A model generated the notes under the pieces. The model saw nothing but the letters and a program-made list of their open reading frames with translations. It was not told the origin of the DNA and did not search any database. This document shows, one piece after another, positions 26,847-35,969 of a stretch of DNA of 64,000 nt; position 1 is the first letter of the stretch; each line of letters starts with the position of its first letter. Source of the stretch: Tsuneonella sediminis (lineage in GTDB: Bacteria; Pseudomonadota; Alphaproteobacteria; Sphingomonadales; Sphingomonadaceae); assembly GCF_051912845.1 (NCBI RefSeq), contig NZ_JBNCBU010000001.1:868001-932000 (forward strand), written 5' to 3'. The position numbers were made by a program, and so were the translations under genes.

Positions 26847-27913
26847 CGCAGCTTCAGCGTCGCGAGGCCGAGCAGCGCCAGCACGATCGACACGATCCAG
26901 AACCGGATGACGACTTTGCTCTCGGACCAGCCCAGCTGTTCGAAATGGTGGTGGATCGGCGCCATGCGGAACACGCGCTTGCCAGTGCGCTTGAACCAGA
27001 ACACCTGGATGATGACGCTGAGCGCCTCGAACACGAACAGCCCGCCGACCACCGCGAGCACGATCTCGTGGTGGCTGGCGACCGCGATCGCGCCGAGCGC
27101 GCCGCCCAGCGCAAGGCTGCCGGTGTCACCCATGAACACCGCCGCGGGCGGCGCGTTGAACCACAGGAAGGCAAGCCCCGCTCCCATGATCGAGGCGCAG
27201 AAGATCGCCAGTTCCCCCGCGCCGGGCACGTGGGGGATGCCCAGATAGGCCGAATAATCCGCGCGTCCGGCGAGATAGGCGATGATCGCGAACGCGCCCG
27301 CGGCGATGATCACCGGCATCGTCGCCAGCCCGTCGAGCCCGTCGGTCAGATTCACCGCGTTACCCGCGCCGACCATCACCAGTGCAGCGAACAGGAAATA
27401 GAACGGCCCGAGCGGAATGCCCTTGCCGACGAGGAATGGCACGTAAAGGAACGTGCTGATCTGGCTGACGATGATGTAGCTGGCGATCCCGGCGACGATG
27501 AATTCCATCAGCAGCCGGACCTTGCCCGAGACGCCCTTGTGACTCGCCTTGCGGACCTTGTCGAGATCGTCGAGGAAACCGATCGCGCCGAAACCCACCG
27601 TCACCGCGATGCAGGCCCAGACGAACGGGTTCGAAAGGTCCATCCAGATCAGCGAGGCGAGGAGCAGGCTGGTGAGGATCATCAGACCGCCCATCGTGGG
27701 CGTGCCGCGCTTGGCGAGATGGGTCTGCGGGCCGTCCTCGCGGATAGGCTGCCCCTTGCCCTGGCGCACGCGCAGCATGTCGATCATGCGCGGACCGATG
27801 ATCAGGCCGATCGCCAGCGCGGTCATGATCGTCGCGCCGGCGCGGAAGGTCTGGTACCGGACGAGGTTGAACAGTCCCTCGAAACCCATCCACTCGGCGA
27901 GCAAGTACAGCAT
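26843..27913 (-). CDS. mraY: Phospho-N-acetylmuramoyl-pentapeptide transferase (MraY)
   Basis: The 356-aa polytopic membrane enzyme makes lipid I by moving phospho-MurNAc-pentapeptide to undecaprenyl phosphate. Landmarks are THLAKRGTPTMGGLMIL, GFLDDLDKV (Asp pair, Mg site), NAVNLTDGLDGLA and VFMGDTGSLALGGALGAIAV. The C-terminal histidine-rich MAPIHHHFEQLGW is diagnostic. It begins 12 bases after the murF stop, one of only two clear gaps in the mur-fts run. Confidence 0.98.
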   Translation of the reverse strand: MLYLLAEWMGFEGLFNLVRYQTFRAGATIMTALAIGLIIGPRMIDMLRVRQGKGQPIREDGPQTHLAKRGTPTMGGLMILTSLLLASLIWMDLSNPFVWACIAVTVGFGAIGFLDDLDKVRKASHKGVSGKVRLLMEFIVAGIASYIIVSQISTFLYVPFLVGKGIPLGPFYFLFAALVMVGAGNAVNLTDGLDGLATMPVIIAAGAFAIIAYLAGRADYSAYLGIPHVPGAGELAIFCASIMGAGLAFLWFNAPPAAVFMGDTGSLALGGALGAIAVASHHEIVLAVVGGLFVFEALSVIIQVFWFKRTGKRVFRMAPIHHHFEQLGWSESKVVIRFWIVSIVLALLGLATLKLR

Positions 27914-27925
27914 TTGTATCTTCGC

Positions 27926-29383
27926 CTAACGACCGCGGTCGACGAGGTGCGCCACCAGCCTCCCGAGACCGACCGAATTCGATCCCTTGACCAACACCGC
28001 ATCGCCACCGGCGAGCCCGAACTCCTCCAGCGCAGCGATTGCTTCGCCGGGTCCATCGCAATGCGCGAACGAGAGGGGAGCGGCAACGGGTCCGCCCCCG
28101 CCTTTCCCCAGTTCGCGCGCCAGTGCGCACATCTCGTCGCCCACCAGGACCACGTGATCGACGTGCGCCTCTGCAATCGGCTCGATTAACTGCGCATGCA
28201 TCGCGGGAGCGAAGTCGCCCAGTTCCTTCATGCTGCCGAGCACGGCGATCCGCCTGGTCGCCGGTGTCTGGCCGAGTTGGCGCAACGTCGCCCGCATCGA
28301 TGCCGGGTTGGCGTTGTAGCTTTCGTCGATCACCAGCGCGTGACCGCCGGCCACGGCGACGCGGTGGCGCGCGCCGCGACCCTTGAGGCCGCCCATTTCG
28401 GCAAGCGCGAGCCCGGCCACCGCGAGGTCGCCGCCCGCTGCCTGCACCGCGGCCATCACCGCCAGCGAGTTCAGGATCCAGTGATCTCCCGGCTCCGCGA
28501 CCGAGTAGCACAACCGCGTCCCGTCGATGTCCGCGGTGACAAGCGAGCCGCCGTTCGCGGAAGGGATCGCATCGAGCAACCGGGCGTCGGACCCCGGCGC
28601 GCGGCCAAAGGTCATCACGCGCGCGCCCGCCTTGCGCGCGTTGTCGCGCAGCTGCTCGTAGTGCGGCGTATCGGTGGGGATGATCGCCAGGCCGCCTGCC
28701 ACCAGTCCGTTGAATATCTCAGACTTGGCATCGGCGATCGCTTCCATCGATCCCAGATTCTCGATGTGCGCCGGAGCGATGGTGGTGATCACCGCGACGT
28801 GCGGGCGGACCTGCGCCGTCAGGCCATCGATTTCGCCGGCGTGGTTCATTCCCATCTCGAACACGCCGAACTTCGCGCGCGAGGGCATCCGGGCAAGGCT
28901 GAGCGGAACGCCGACGTGGTTGTTGTAGCTGCGCACGCTGCGGTGCGCCGCGCCGCGGCTGGCACGGTCGAGCGCGGCGAAGATCGCTTCCTTGACCCCG
29001 GTCTTGCCGACCGAGCCGGTCACGGCAACCCGGACCGCCTCGGCCCGATCGCGCGCTGCCGCGGCGAGGCGCGCCAGCGCCTCGCCCGTGTCGGATACGA
29101 GCACGTGCGGCCAGTCAACCGGCTGGTTGACGAGCGCGGCGGCCGCTCCGCTCGCAATGGCCTTGTCGATGAACCGGTGACCATCGGTCGTCTCGCCTCG
29201 GAGCGCGACGAACAGGTCGCCCGAACGCACGTCGCGGCTGTCGATCTCGACCCCGGCGCACTGGAATTCGCCGAACGCGGTCCCCCCGGTAGCCTCGGCG
29301 ATCTCTTCGGAGGTCCACAGCGCCAGCCGCAGCGCGTCGCGCTTCTGCCTGGGCCACGCACGCAAGGCGGAATGCGCGCTCAT
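27926..29383 (-). CDS. murF: UDP-MurNAc-tripeptide--D-Ala-D-Ala ligase
   Basis: This 485-aa Mur ligase adds the D-Ala-D-Ala made by Ddl to the UDP-MurNAc tripeptide. The N-terminal domain has SRDVRSGDLFVALRGETTDG. The P-loop is AVTGSVGKTGVKEAIFAALD, followed by YNNHVGVPLSLARMPS, FEMGMNHAGEID and VIDESYNANPASMRATLRQL. It overlaps murE by 4 bases. About 20 basic residues precede the usual N-terminus; a start at the later LALWTSEEI region has no good start codon. Confidence 0.96.
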   Translation of the reverse strand: MSAHSALRAWPRQKRDALRLALWTSEEIAEATGGTAFGEFQCAGVEIDSRDVRSGDLFVALRGETTDGHRFIDKAIASGAAAALVNQPVDWPHVLVSDTGEALARLAAAARDRAEAVRVAVTGSVGKTGVKEAIFAALDRASRGAAHRSVRSYNNHVGVPLSLARMPSRAKFGVFEMGMNHAGEIDGLTAQVRPHVAVITTIAPAHIENLGSMEAIADAKSEIFNGLVAGGLAIIPTDTPHYEQLRDNARKAGARVMTFGRAPGSDARLLDAIPSANGGSLVTADIDGTRLCYSVAEPGDHWILNSLAVMAAVQAAGGDLAVAGLALAEMGGLKGRGARHRVAVAGGHALVIDESYNANPASMRATLRQLGQTPATRRIAVLGSMKELGDFAPAMHAQLIEPIAEAHVDHVVLVGDEMCALARELGKGGGGPVAAPLSFAHCDGPGEAIAALEEFGLAGGDAVLVKGSNSVGLGRLVAHLVDRGR

Positions 29384-30870
29384 CGGGCAGCCCCGCCCTC
29401 AGGCCCCGCGGCGGCGGCTTCGCGCGCCACGGTTACGTCGTCGAACGGCAGTACCTTCATGTTCTCTCCCGAGCCGATGATCTGGCCCTGTTCGTGTCCC
29501 TTGCCGGCGACAAGGACGATGTCCCCCGCCTGCGCCAGCGCGACCGCCGTGGCGATCGCCGCCCGCCGGTCGCCGATCTCGCGCGCGCCGGTCGCGCCGT
29601 CCATCACCTGCCGGCGGATCGCCGCCGGGTCCTCTCCGCGCGGGTTGTCGTCGGTCACGATGACCACGTCGGCGCGCTCGGCTGCGACGCGGCCCATCTC
29701 GGCCCGCTTGCCCTGGTCGCGGTCGCCGCCTGCGCCGAACACGACGATCAGCCGCCCGCGCGGGGCATCGCTGACGTGCGGTCGCAGCGCGGCAATCGCC
29801 GCCTCGAGCGCGTCGGGCGTATGGGCATAGTCGACGTAGACGGGCGCACCCGCCCGGTTGAGCGCCGCCCGCTCCAGGCGGCCGCGAACGGGTTGCAACC
29901 GCGCGAGTCCCTCGAAGGTGGTTGCCGCATCGCCGCCGGTGGCGACCACGAGGCCCGCGGCGACAAGGGCGTTGGCGGCCTGGTAGGCCCCGATCAGGGG
30001 CAGGTTCACCCGGCGGGTCACGCCCGCGTGTTCGATCTCGAGTTCCTGGCCGAGACGGCCGGGCGTGCGGGCGACGAGGCGGATGTCCTCCCCCTCGCCG
30101 CCCACCGAGAACACGCGCAGCCCCCTCCTCCGCGCGTGCCCCTCGGCGCGTTCGGCCCATCCATCGCCGTCGCGCCAGATAACCGCCGTGCCGCCGTCTG
30201 CGACGACCTCGTCGAAAAGCCGCATCTTCGCGGAGAAATAATCGTCCATGCTCGCATGGTAATCGAGGTGGTCGCGGCTGAGGTTGGTGAAGGCCCCTGC
30301 GGCAACGTGCAGCCCTTCGTTGCGAAACTGGCTGAGGCCGTGGCTCGACGCTTCGTAGGCAACGTGGGTCACCCCTTCGCGGGAAAGGCCGGTGAGATTC
30401 GACAGAAAGGTCACGATGTCAGGCGTGGTCAGCCCGGTCGAAACGCTTTCATCGGGCGTGGTGACGCCCAGCGTGCCGATCGACGCTGCGCTGACCCCCA
30501 CCATGCGCCAGAGCTGGCGCGTCATCTCGACTGTCGAGGTCTTGCCGTTGGTGCCGGTCACGGCGACCACCGTTGCCGGTACCGGCCGGAAGAAGACCGC
30601 CGCGGCGCGCGCGAACATCCGGCGCGGCTCGGGATCGGCTATGTGCAGCGCGCCTTCCACTTTCGCCTCGGGCCGCGCGACGACCGCGACCGCGCCGGCG
30701 GCAACCGCGGCGGGGATGAAATCCTCGCCGTTGAACGCCGAGCCCTGGAACGCGCCGAACACCGTGCCGGGCGCAACCTTGCGGTGGTCGATGGCGAACC
30801 CCGTCACCGTGCGGTCGGCGGCCGCACCGGGATCGAAACCGGCTTCGGCGGCGATCTTCGCCAGCTTCAT
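29380..30870 (-). CDS. murE: UDP-MurNAc-L-Ala-D-Glu--meso-diaminopimelate ligase
   Basis: The 496-aa Mur ligase adds the third stem-peptide residue. The P-loop is VVAVTGTNGKTSTVEMTRQL, and further motifs are VAYEASSHGL, TNLSRDHLDYHASMDDY and VDYAHTPDALEAAI. The motif TDDNPRGEDP carries the DNPR signature of enzymes that use meso-diaminopimelate rather than lysine, so the wall is Gram-negative type. The ATG at 30870 overlaps the ftsI stop by 4 bases. Confidence 0.97.
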   Translation of the reverse strand: MKLAKIAAEAGFDPGAAADRTVTGFAIDHRKVAPGTVFGAFQGSAFNGEDFIPAAVAAGAVAVVARPEAKVEGALHIADPEPRRMFARAAAVFFRPVPATVVAVTGTNGKTSTVEMTRQLWRMVGVSAASIGTLGVTTPDESVSTGLTTPDIVTFLSNLTGLSREGVTHVAYEASSHGLSQFRNEGLHVAAGAFTNLSRDHLDYHASMDDYFSAKMRLFDEVVADGGTAVIWRDGDGWAERAEGHARRRGLRVFSVGGEGEDIRLVARTPGRLGQELEIEHAGVTRRVNLPLIGAYQAANALVAAGLVVATGGDAATTFEGLARLQPVRGRLERAALNRAGAPVYVDYAHTPDALEAAIAALRPHVSDAPRGRLIVVFGAGGDRDQGKRAEMGRVAAERADVVIVTDDNPRGEDPAAIRRQVMDGATGAREIGDRRAAIATAVALAQAGDIVLVAGKGHEQGQIIGSGENMKVLPFDDVTVAREAAAAGPEGGAAR

Positions 30871-32588
30871 TCGCCGCGCCCCTGCGGGACGAGGGGGTCG
30901 AGGTCGGTCAGGTCGACGTCTCGCGTCGAATCGGGCGCGATGCCCAGGATCGGACCGATCCGCGGGACCAGCCGCCCGACGATGGGAGCGGCGTTCCACG
31001 CCGCGGTGCGCTGGAAACTCGAGGCGACGGTTCCCTTCGGCTCGTCGAGCATGGCGATCACGACGTAGCGCGGACGGTCCATCGGGAATGCGGCGGCGAA
31101 GGTCGAGACCAGCGAGCTCTTGCGGTACCCGCCTGCCCCTGGCTTTTCTGCTGAACCGGTCTTGCCGCCCACCCGGAAGCCGGGCGCGTTCGCATTGCGG
31201 CCGGTGCCGTAGACCGCGATCATCCGCAGCAGCTGGTTCATCCGCGCCGAAGTGCTCGCCTTGAACACCCGGCGGCCCTTGATCGTCTCGCCCGGGGCCA
31301 CCTTGCGCATCGTCGCCGGGCGCCAGATGCCCCCGTTGACCATCGCGGCATAGGCGCTCGCGAGGTGCAGCGGAGTGACAGCAATGCCGTGGCCGTAGCC
31401 CACCGTCATCGCGCGCAACATCGGCCACTTGCCACTGGCCCACAGGGGAAACCCGCGCGCCGGCAGCTCGATGTGCGGCCGTTCGTTCATGCCGAGGTCG
31501 GCCATCGTCTTCTTCAGGCGGTCGGGGCCGAGGTCGCTGACGATGTGCGCCGTGACGACGTTCGACGAGTGGATCAGCATCTCAGGCGTGTTCAGCGAAT
31601 CGCCCAGCGGATGGCTGTCCCTGATGGTGAAACCTCCGATGGGAAACGGGCGAGCTGAGTAGCGGCGGCCGAAGTCGGTAATCGTGCCCGCGTCGATCGC
31701 GGCCGCAACGGTGAGAGGCTTGAAGGTCGAACCCAGTTCGTAGACCTGGTTGGTCACCCGGTTGAACATGTTGTCCACGCCGGCCTGGTCGATGTGGTTG
31801 GGATCGAATTCCGGCAGCGATGCGAGCGCGAGGACTTCGCCGGTATCGACGTCGAGGACGATGCCGGCAGAGCCTATCGCGTTCGTGGCGCGCATTCCCC
31901 GGGTCAGCTCGTCCTCGAGCGCGCCCTGCACCCGCACGTCAATCGACAGCGGAACCGGCTCGCCCCGCGTGGCGGGATCGCGAAGGTGCTGATCGAGAAC
32001 CGCCTCCATGCCGACCCGGCCATGGCCGTCGGCCCCGACGTAGCCGAGCACGTGCGCCGCCATCGATCCTTGCGGATAGTGCCGGTCGGTTTCCTGCGGC
32101 AGCTCGAGTGCAAGTTCGCCGATCGCCTGAACCCTGTTCGCTTCCTCGGGCAGCACGCGGCGGCGGAGGTAGCCGGGCTTGCCCTTGGCCAGCCGGTCGG
32201 CGAGCTCGGTCTCGTCGACATCGGGAAAAATCGCGGCAAGCTCGCGGGCGACCGCGCGCGGCCCCTTCACCAGCGGGCTGCCGTCGCCCAGCGCCTCTGG
32301 GTTGTACCACATGGCGAAGGCAGGGAACGCGCGGGCGAGTGGCTCGCCGTTGCGGTCGGTGATCTCGCCCCGGGGCGGGAGCAGCGCCTCCTCGAACGAG
32401 GTCACCGGGCGCCCGCTTCCGGTGATACCGAGGTAGCCGATGCGAAGGACCGCCGCGGCGGCGAGCGCGGCGAACGCGGCGGCCACGAGCAATACGCGCA
32501 GCCGCGCGGTGGAGAGCGACCGCTGGCGGAGAGTGACAAGCTGGACCCGCCCCGAATGGATCGCGGCGGTGTAGGTCAGCGCATTCAC
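30867..32588 (-). CDS. ftsI: Septal peptidoglycan transpeptidase (PBP3/FtsI)
   Basis: The 573-aa class B penicillin-binding protein has a short basic N-terminus, one membrane helix (VLLVAAAFAALAAAAVLRIGY) and a dimerisation domain with RGEITDRNGEPLA. The transpeptidase domain has the three active-site motifs STFK (in YELGSTFKPLT), SSN (in LIHSSNVVT) and KTG (in VGGKTGSAEKP). It crosslinks septal wall with FtsW. The start is a GTG at 32588 overlapping the ftsL stop (GTGA); the longer open frame upstream reads through ftsL and rsmH out of frame. Confidence 0.96.
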   Translation of the reverse strand: MNALTYTAAIHSGRVQLVTLRQRSLSTARLRVLLVAAAFAALAAAAVLRIGYLGITGSGRPVTSFEEALLPPRGEITDRNGEPLARAFPAFAMWYNPEALGDGSPLVKGPRAVARELAAIFPDVDETELADRLAKGKPGYLRRRVLPEEANRVQAIGELALELPQETDRHYPQGSMAAHVLGYVGADGHGRVGMEAVLDQHLRDPATRGEPVPLSIDVRVQGALEDELTRGMRATNAIGSAGIVLDVDTGEVLALASLPEFDPNHIDQAGVDNMFNRVTNQVYELGSTFKPLTVAAAIDAGTITDFGRRYSARPFPIGGFTIRDSHPLGDSLNTPEMLIHSSNVVTAHIVSDLGPDRLKKTMADLGMNERPHIELPARGFPLWASGKWPMLRAMTVGYGHGIAVTPLHLASAYAAMVNGGIWRPATMRKVAPGETIKGRRVFKASTSARMNQLLRMIAVYGTGRNANAPGFRVGGKTGSAEKPGAGGYRKSSLVSTFAAAFPMDRPRYVVIAMLDEPKGTVASSFQRTAAWNAAPIVGRLVPRIGPILGIAPDSTRDVDLTDLDPLVPQGRGE

Positions 32589-33064
32589 TGGCCAGCCTCG
32601 GCAAGAAACGCACCGCCGTTGGTGAGCTTGTCCGCCAGCGAGCGGGTGTCGTCGGACACGGCCCGGACGGGCTTGCCGGTGAGCGGGCTGACCATCGCGG
32701 GAAAGTGCGCCGGAGCGGCGTCGTCGGCATGGGCGACGCGGATCGGCGCGGGTGCGGTCGGGAGGCGCGCCTCGCCGAGCCCGGCGAGCTGGCGCTCGCC
32801 TTCTAGATACTGCCCCGGCCCCGGCGCCTGATAGCCAAAATCGACCGCGTTCCACTGAGCAAGCTGCTGCTGGCTGGCGCGGGTCTCGAACTCGGTCTCG
32901 AGCAGGATCTTCTCGCGCTGGAGCGACAGGATCTTGCGTTCCGCGAGCCGCACCTCGCTGCGTACCGAGTTCACCTTGAATGTGAGCGCGGCAAAGACCG
33001 CGCAGCACAGCGCCAGGGTCACGGCCCATCCGATCTGGCGCAGGCGGCTGCCGGCGACCATCAC
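32585..33064 (-). CDS. ftsL: Cell division protein FtsL
   Basis: This 159-aa bitopic protein has one membrane segment near residues 10-32 (IGWAVTLALCCAVFAALTFK) and then a coiled-coil stretch with heptad-like leucines (EVRLAERKILSLQREKILLE), as in FtsL/DivIC proteins that form the FtsQLB complex. A proline/alanine-rich C-terminal tail of about 70 residues makes it longer than E. coli FtsL (121 aa). Two adjacent ATGs exist at 33064 and 33061. Its position between rsmH and ftsI is the strongest support. Confidence 0.9.
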   Translation of the reverse strand: MMVAGSRLRQIGWAVTLALCCAVFAALTFKVNSVRSEVRLAERKILSLQREKILLETEFETRASQQQLAQWNAVDFGYQAPGPGQYLEGERQLAGLGEARLPTAPAPIRVAHADDAAPAHFPAMVSPLTGKPVRAVSDDTRSLADKLTNGGAFLAEAGQ

Positions 33065-34008
33065 GCGGCCCTCGCGGTTTCGGGTCGCGCCGGGGCCGCG
33101 GTGCGGACCGCATGGCGCAGCGTGGCCGAGCGCGCCCGCGGGTTGCGGGCGACCTCGGCTTCGGAGGCGCGGATCCCCTTCGAAACGCGCGCAAACGTGG
33201 GCGGCACCACCTCGGCCTGCGGCAGGTGACGCGAGCCACCCTGAACCGCCGAGGCATCGCGGAGAAAGCGCTTGACCAGGCGGTCCTCGAGGCTGTGGAA
33301 GCTGACGACCGCAAGCCGGCCACCCTCACCCAGCAGCACCTCCGACGCCGCGAGCGCGGTCTGCAACTCGTCGAGCTCCGCGTTCACGTGGATACGGATC
33401 GCCTGGAAGCTGCGGGTCGCCGGGTCCTTCGGAGCGCCGGGGCGATAGCCCAGCGCCTTGCGCACCACGCGGGCAAGGTCCCCGGTGGTCTCCAGCGGAC
33501 GGGCAGCGACGATCGCCCGGGCGACCCGGCGGCTCTGGCGCTCCTCGCCGTAGGTGTAAAGCACGTCGGCTATGTCGCTCTCGTCCGCCGCGTTCAGGAA
33601 ATCCGCCGCGCTAAGCCCGTCCTGGCTCATGCGCATGTCGAGCGGACCTTCGGCCGAAAACGCGAACCCGCGCCCCGCCTGGTCGAGCTGCATCGAAGAA
33701 ACGCCGATATCCATCACGATCCCGTCGACCCGCGCGAGTCCCGACTCGGCGAGCGCGTCGACCATCTCGGAGAAACGCCGCGCGTGGAGAACCAGCCGGG
33801 GCGGGTTTTCCGCAGTTTCCGGCCAGCCGCGGCCCGCCGCAATGGCGTCGGGATCGCGATCGAACGCATGAACGATTGCCCCCGCATCGAGCAGTGCACG
33901 GGTGTAGCCGCCGGCCCCGAACGTCGCATCGACGATAACGTCGCCCGTATTCGGGGCCAGCGCGGCAATCACCTCGTCTAGCAGGACGGGAACGTGCGGC
34001 GCGGTCAC
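33061..34008 (-). CDS. rsmH: 16S rRNA m4C1402 methyltransferase
   Basis: The 315-aa SAM-dependent methylase (formerly MraW) modifies C1402 of 16S rRNA. It begins HVPVLLDEVIAAL, has the SAM motif VDATFGAGGYTRALLDAG, then DIGVSSMQLDQAGRGF and LNAADESDIADVLYTYGEER. It ends with LAVVSFHSLEDRLVKRFLRD and PRARSATLRHAVRT. All are classic RsmH features. The start is a GTG at 34008 overlapping the mraZ stop (GTGA). Confidence 0.97.
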   Translation of the reverse strand: MTAPHVPVLLDEVIAALAPNTGDVIVDATFGAGGYTRALLDAGAIVHAFDRDPDAIAAGRGWPETAENPPRLVLHARRFSEMVDALAESGLARVDGIVMDIGVSSMQLDQAGRGFAFSAEGPLDMRMSQDGLSAADFLNAADESDIADVLYTYGEERQSRRVARAIVAARPLETTGDLARVVRKALGYRPGAPKDPATRSFQAIRIHVNAELDELQTALAASEVLLGEGGRLAVVSFHSLEDRLVKRFLRDASAVQGGSRHLPQAEVVPPTFARVSKGIRASEAEVARNPRARSATLRHAVRTAAPARPETARAA

Positions 34009-34484
34009 TTGCCCTTCCCCTCGGACTGGAACTGCGCGCAGGCGGCCTTCGCGGCAGCCCAAGCGTCATCCATCTTCATCAGTTCGGCGGGATTCCAGAT
34101 CGTGAAGCTTCGCCCGCCGCCCTGGAAGAACAGCGCATCATCGATGTTCCCCAGCATGCGCAGGTGATCGGGCAGCACGAACCTGCCCGAATCATCGAAC
34201 GGCACCCGCGCGAAGCCGAACAGCTGCGCGGCGCGCGTATCGCGGTCGAAGTCGGGTCCCGCGCGGTCCTCCTCGCGGTCGAGCTGGGCCTCGAGCTCGT
34301 TCTGACGCGAAAGGCCGAAGCCGACCAGGCAGGTGAACCGGGGATGCTTGTCGAGGCACAGGACGCGGCCGTCGCTCGATTCCTTTACCGCGCTGCGGAA
34401 TAGCGGCGGCAGGACGAAACGACCCTTTTCGCCGAGGGGCGAAAAGGCCTGTCCGCTGTAACCGCCGAAAAGCAATGTTGCCAC
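34005..34484 (-). CDS. mraZ: Transcriptional regulator MraZ (dcw cluster regulator)
   Basis: The 159-aa protein contains two AbrB/SpoVT-type repeats typical of MraZ: FSPLGEKGRFVLPPLFR near the N-terminus and FDDSGRFVLPDHLRMLGNID in the second half. MraZ forms rings and binds spaced repeats upstream of its own gene to control the dcw cluster. The start is a GTG at 34484, preceded by GAGGATGGGG, at the usual distance from the first repeat. An open frame continues upstream for 87 codons without MraZ similarity and is not counted. It is the first gene of the division run. Confidence 0.9.
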   Translation of the reverse strand: MATLLFGGYSGQAFSPLGEKGRFVLPPLFRSAVKESSDGRVLCLDKHPRFTCLVGFGLSRQNELEAQLDREEDRAGPDFDRDTRAAQLFGFARVPFDDSGRFVLPDHLRMLGNIDDALFFQGGGRSFTIWNPAELMKMDDAWAAAKAACAQFQSEGKGK

Positions 34485-34833
34485 CCGTCCCCATCCTCGG
34501 CCCCGCTCCAAACGCCGGAAGGGCCAACCCCGCAGACACATCTTTCCCGCAGCCGCAAACGCATGCGTCGGCGTCTTGCACCGCATCGACGGCGGTGCAG
34601 CGGAAACGGGATGTCCGATGGAACAGTCTATTAACTTTTCCGCGGCCGGGATGGAAGGGAAAAGTGCGGGAAAATGCGGGATAGCGCGGTTAACGGCTGA
34701 TTTTCGTGTGGATAAAGCCAGCGGATCACCAATGCAGACGGGCACCGCGGTGGCTTCTCGCCGAGAGGATTGCGGTCATTTCCTGTGAACCGATGGGCTA
34801 TCCCGTGATTTCCCGTGCGCGAACCCGCGCGGT
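34485..34833 (-). promoter_or_regulatory. mraZ leader: about 10-bp GGGA repeats, hairpin and palindrome
   Basis: This 349-base stretch has no gene. On the plus strand GGG(A) occurs at 34648, 34657, 34668 and 34678, with a degenerate CGGT at 34688; TGCGGGA is repeated exactly at 34665 and 34675. A second pair, TCCCGTG, lies at 34801 and 34811. Nearer the gene are the inverted repeat TGCACCG-N9-CGGTGCA (34577-34599) and the palindrome ACGCATGCGT (34559-34568). Spaced direct repeats of this kind resemble known MraZ boxes (about 10-bp period); their use here is inferred. No convincing -35/-10 pair stands out. Confidence 0.5.
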
Positions 34834-35580
34834 TCAATCGAAGGCGCGAACGACCAGGTGTTTGAGGGTGTCGGCGCTGTCTTCCGCGGCCCGATCCCGG
34901 TCGAGCAAGGCGGCATCGGCCACCACTGTCACCGCCCCTGAACCGACCTTGCAGGCCGCGATGAGTCCCCCGGACTCGATCGTGCAGCGCGCGGGAGCGC
35001 CCGGCGGCACCGCAGCGAGCGTCCCGGCAAGGTCCACCGTCAGCGCCACGTTGCCGCTTTCGACGATGCGTTCTCCCGCACGCTGGCGTTCGTCGAACCG
35101 GAGTTCGAGGCCCCAGCGCTTGAGGATCGGCGACAGCAGCACCATCCCCTGGGGCCGGCGCGGGTCCCCCAGCGCGAAGCGCGAGTGCTCGGTCAGGAAC
35201 GGGTCGGCGAACAGCAGCAAGCGCCCGCCTCCGCGCACCCATTCGTCGAGCGCGACATTCTCGACCGGCGCGAGCGGACGCGGCTGTGCCATGACCAGCC
35301 GGTCGAGGTCCTTGAGTTCGCGTCCGTCGAGCGTGTCGAGCGGGACGAGCCGGTTTTCGCGCTCGAGCGCGCGGCGTGCCCAGTGGTCTTCCGCGGCGCG
35401 CTGCCTGAGCGCATCGGCGATGTCGGCACTTTCGGCCCAGTAGATCGGCAGCGAGGTGAACAGGCCGAGCGCGGGCTTGTCGCCTTCGTCGCGCACCGTC
35501 GGCAGGACCTGCCCCGCGATGGCGACCCCCAGCAGCGCCGCGAGCAGGCCCGCGGCGGCCAGCCGCGCTCTACTGCCCAT
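34834..35580 (-). CDS. DUF4350-type membrane-anchored protein, function unknown
   Basis: The 248-aa product has an N-terminal membrane helix (LAAAGLLAALLGVAIAGQVLP). A domain follows that resembles the DUF4350/GldG-like glutamine-amidotransferase-fold region: PALGLFTSLPIYWAE, DLDRLVMAQPRPLAPVENVA, WVRGGGRLLLFADPFLT and VTVVADAALLDR. Such proteins often belong to uncharacterised ABC-transport or MoxR-type loci. Here its only partner is the small membrane gene upstream, which it overlaps by 11 bases. It lies just ahead of the mraZ leader on the same strand. No catalytic residues can be named. Confidence 0.72.
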   Translation of the reverse strand: MGSRARLAAAGLLAALLGVAIAGQVLPTVRDEGDKPALGLFTSLPIYWAESADIADALRQRAAEDHWARRALERENRLVPLDTLDGRELKDLDRLVMAQPRPLAPVENVALDEWVRGGGRLLLFADPFLTEHSRFALGDPRRPQGMVLLSPILKRWGLELRFDERQRAGERIVESGNVALTVDLAGTLAAVPPGAPARCTIESGGLIAACKVGSGAVTVVADAALLDRDRAAEDSADTLKHLVVRAFD

Positions 35581-35908
35581 CTTCGGGTTCGAGATCGACG
35601 GCGGCCGGCGTGCCCGTGGCCTGCGCCGTTTCGGCGGGGAGGTCGGGGACGACCCCGGCGTCGGCGAGCGGATCGTTGGCGGTGGACGCTGGGCTCGGCG
35701 CGACGGTCGATGCGGCATCAGGGACCGCGGCCTTGTCACTCTGTTTGGCGCGGTCCTCGATCACGTTCGCGAGCCCGACGATGAGCACGATGCCGAGCAG
35801 CAGCGACAGGCCCACCTGCAATCGCTGGACCGCCTGCGCGCGCGTGCCGCCCAGCGGGGTGATCGGAGTGGTCTCGTCATGAACGAGCGTTGGCGGTCGT
35901 CCGGCCAT
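35570..35908 (-). CDS. Single-pass membrane protein, function unknown
   Basis: The 112-aa product has a short polar N-terminus, one clear membrane helix (VGLSLLLGIVLIVGLANVI, about residues 34-55) and an Ala/Pro/Asp-rich tail likely to be periplasmic. I do not recognise a family. The ATG at 35908 gives a compact protein; the long extension upstream is arginine-rich and shadows cysK. The overlap with the DUF4350-like gene suggests that the two are made together. Confidence 0.65.
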   Translation of the reverse strand: MAGRPPTLVHDETTPITPLGGTRAQAVQRLQVGLSLLLGIVLIVGLANVIEDRAKQSDKAAVPDAASTVAPSPASTANDPLADAGVVPDLPAETAQATGTPAAVDLEPEDGQ

Positions 35909-35969
35909 CGACCGCAAGGCTAGCCGATGACGCCAACCAGTCAATCTCGGGCGGCTGGAGTGAGCCACC

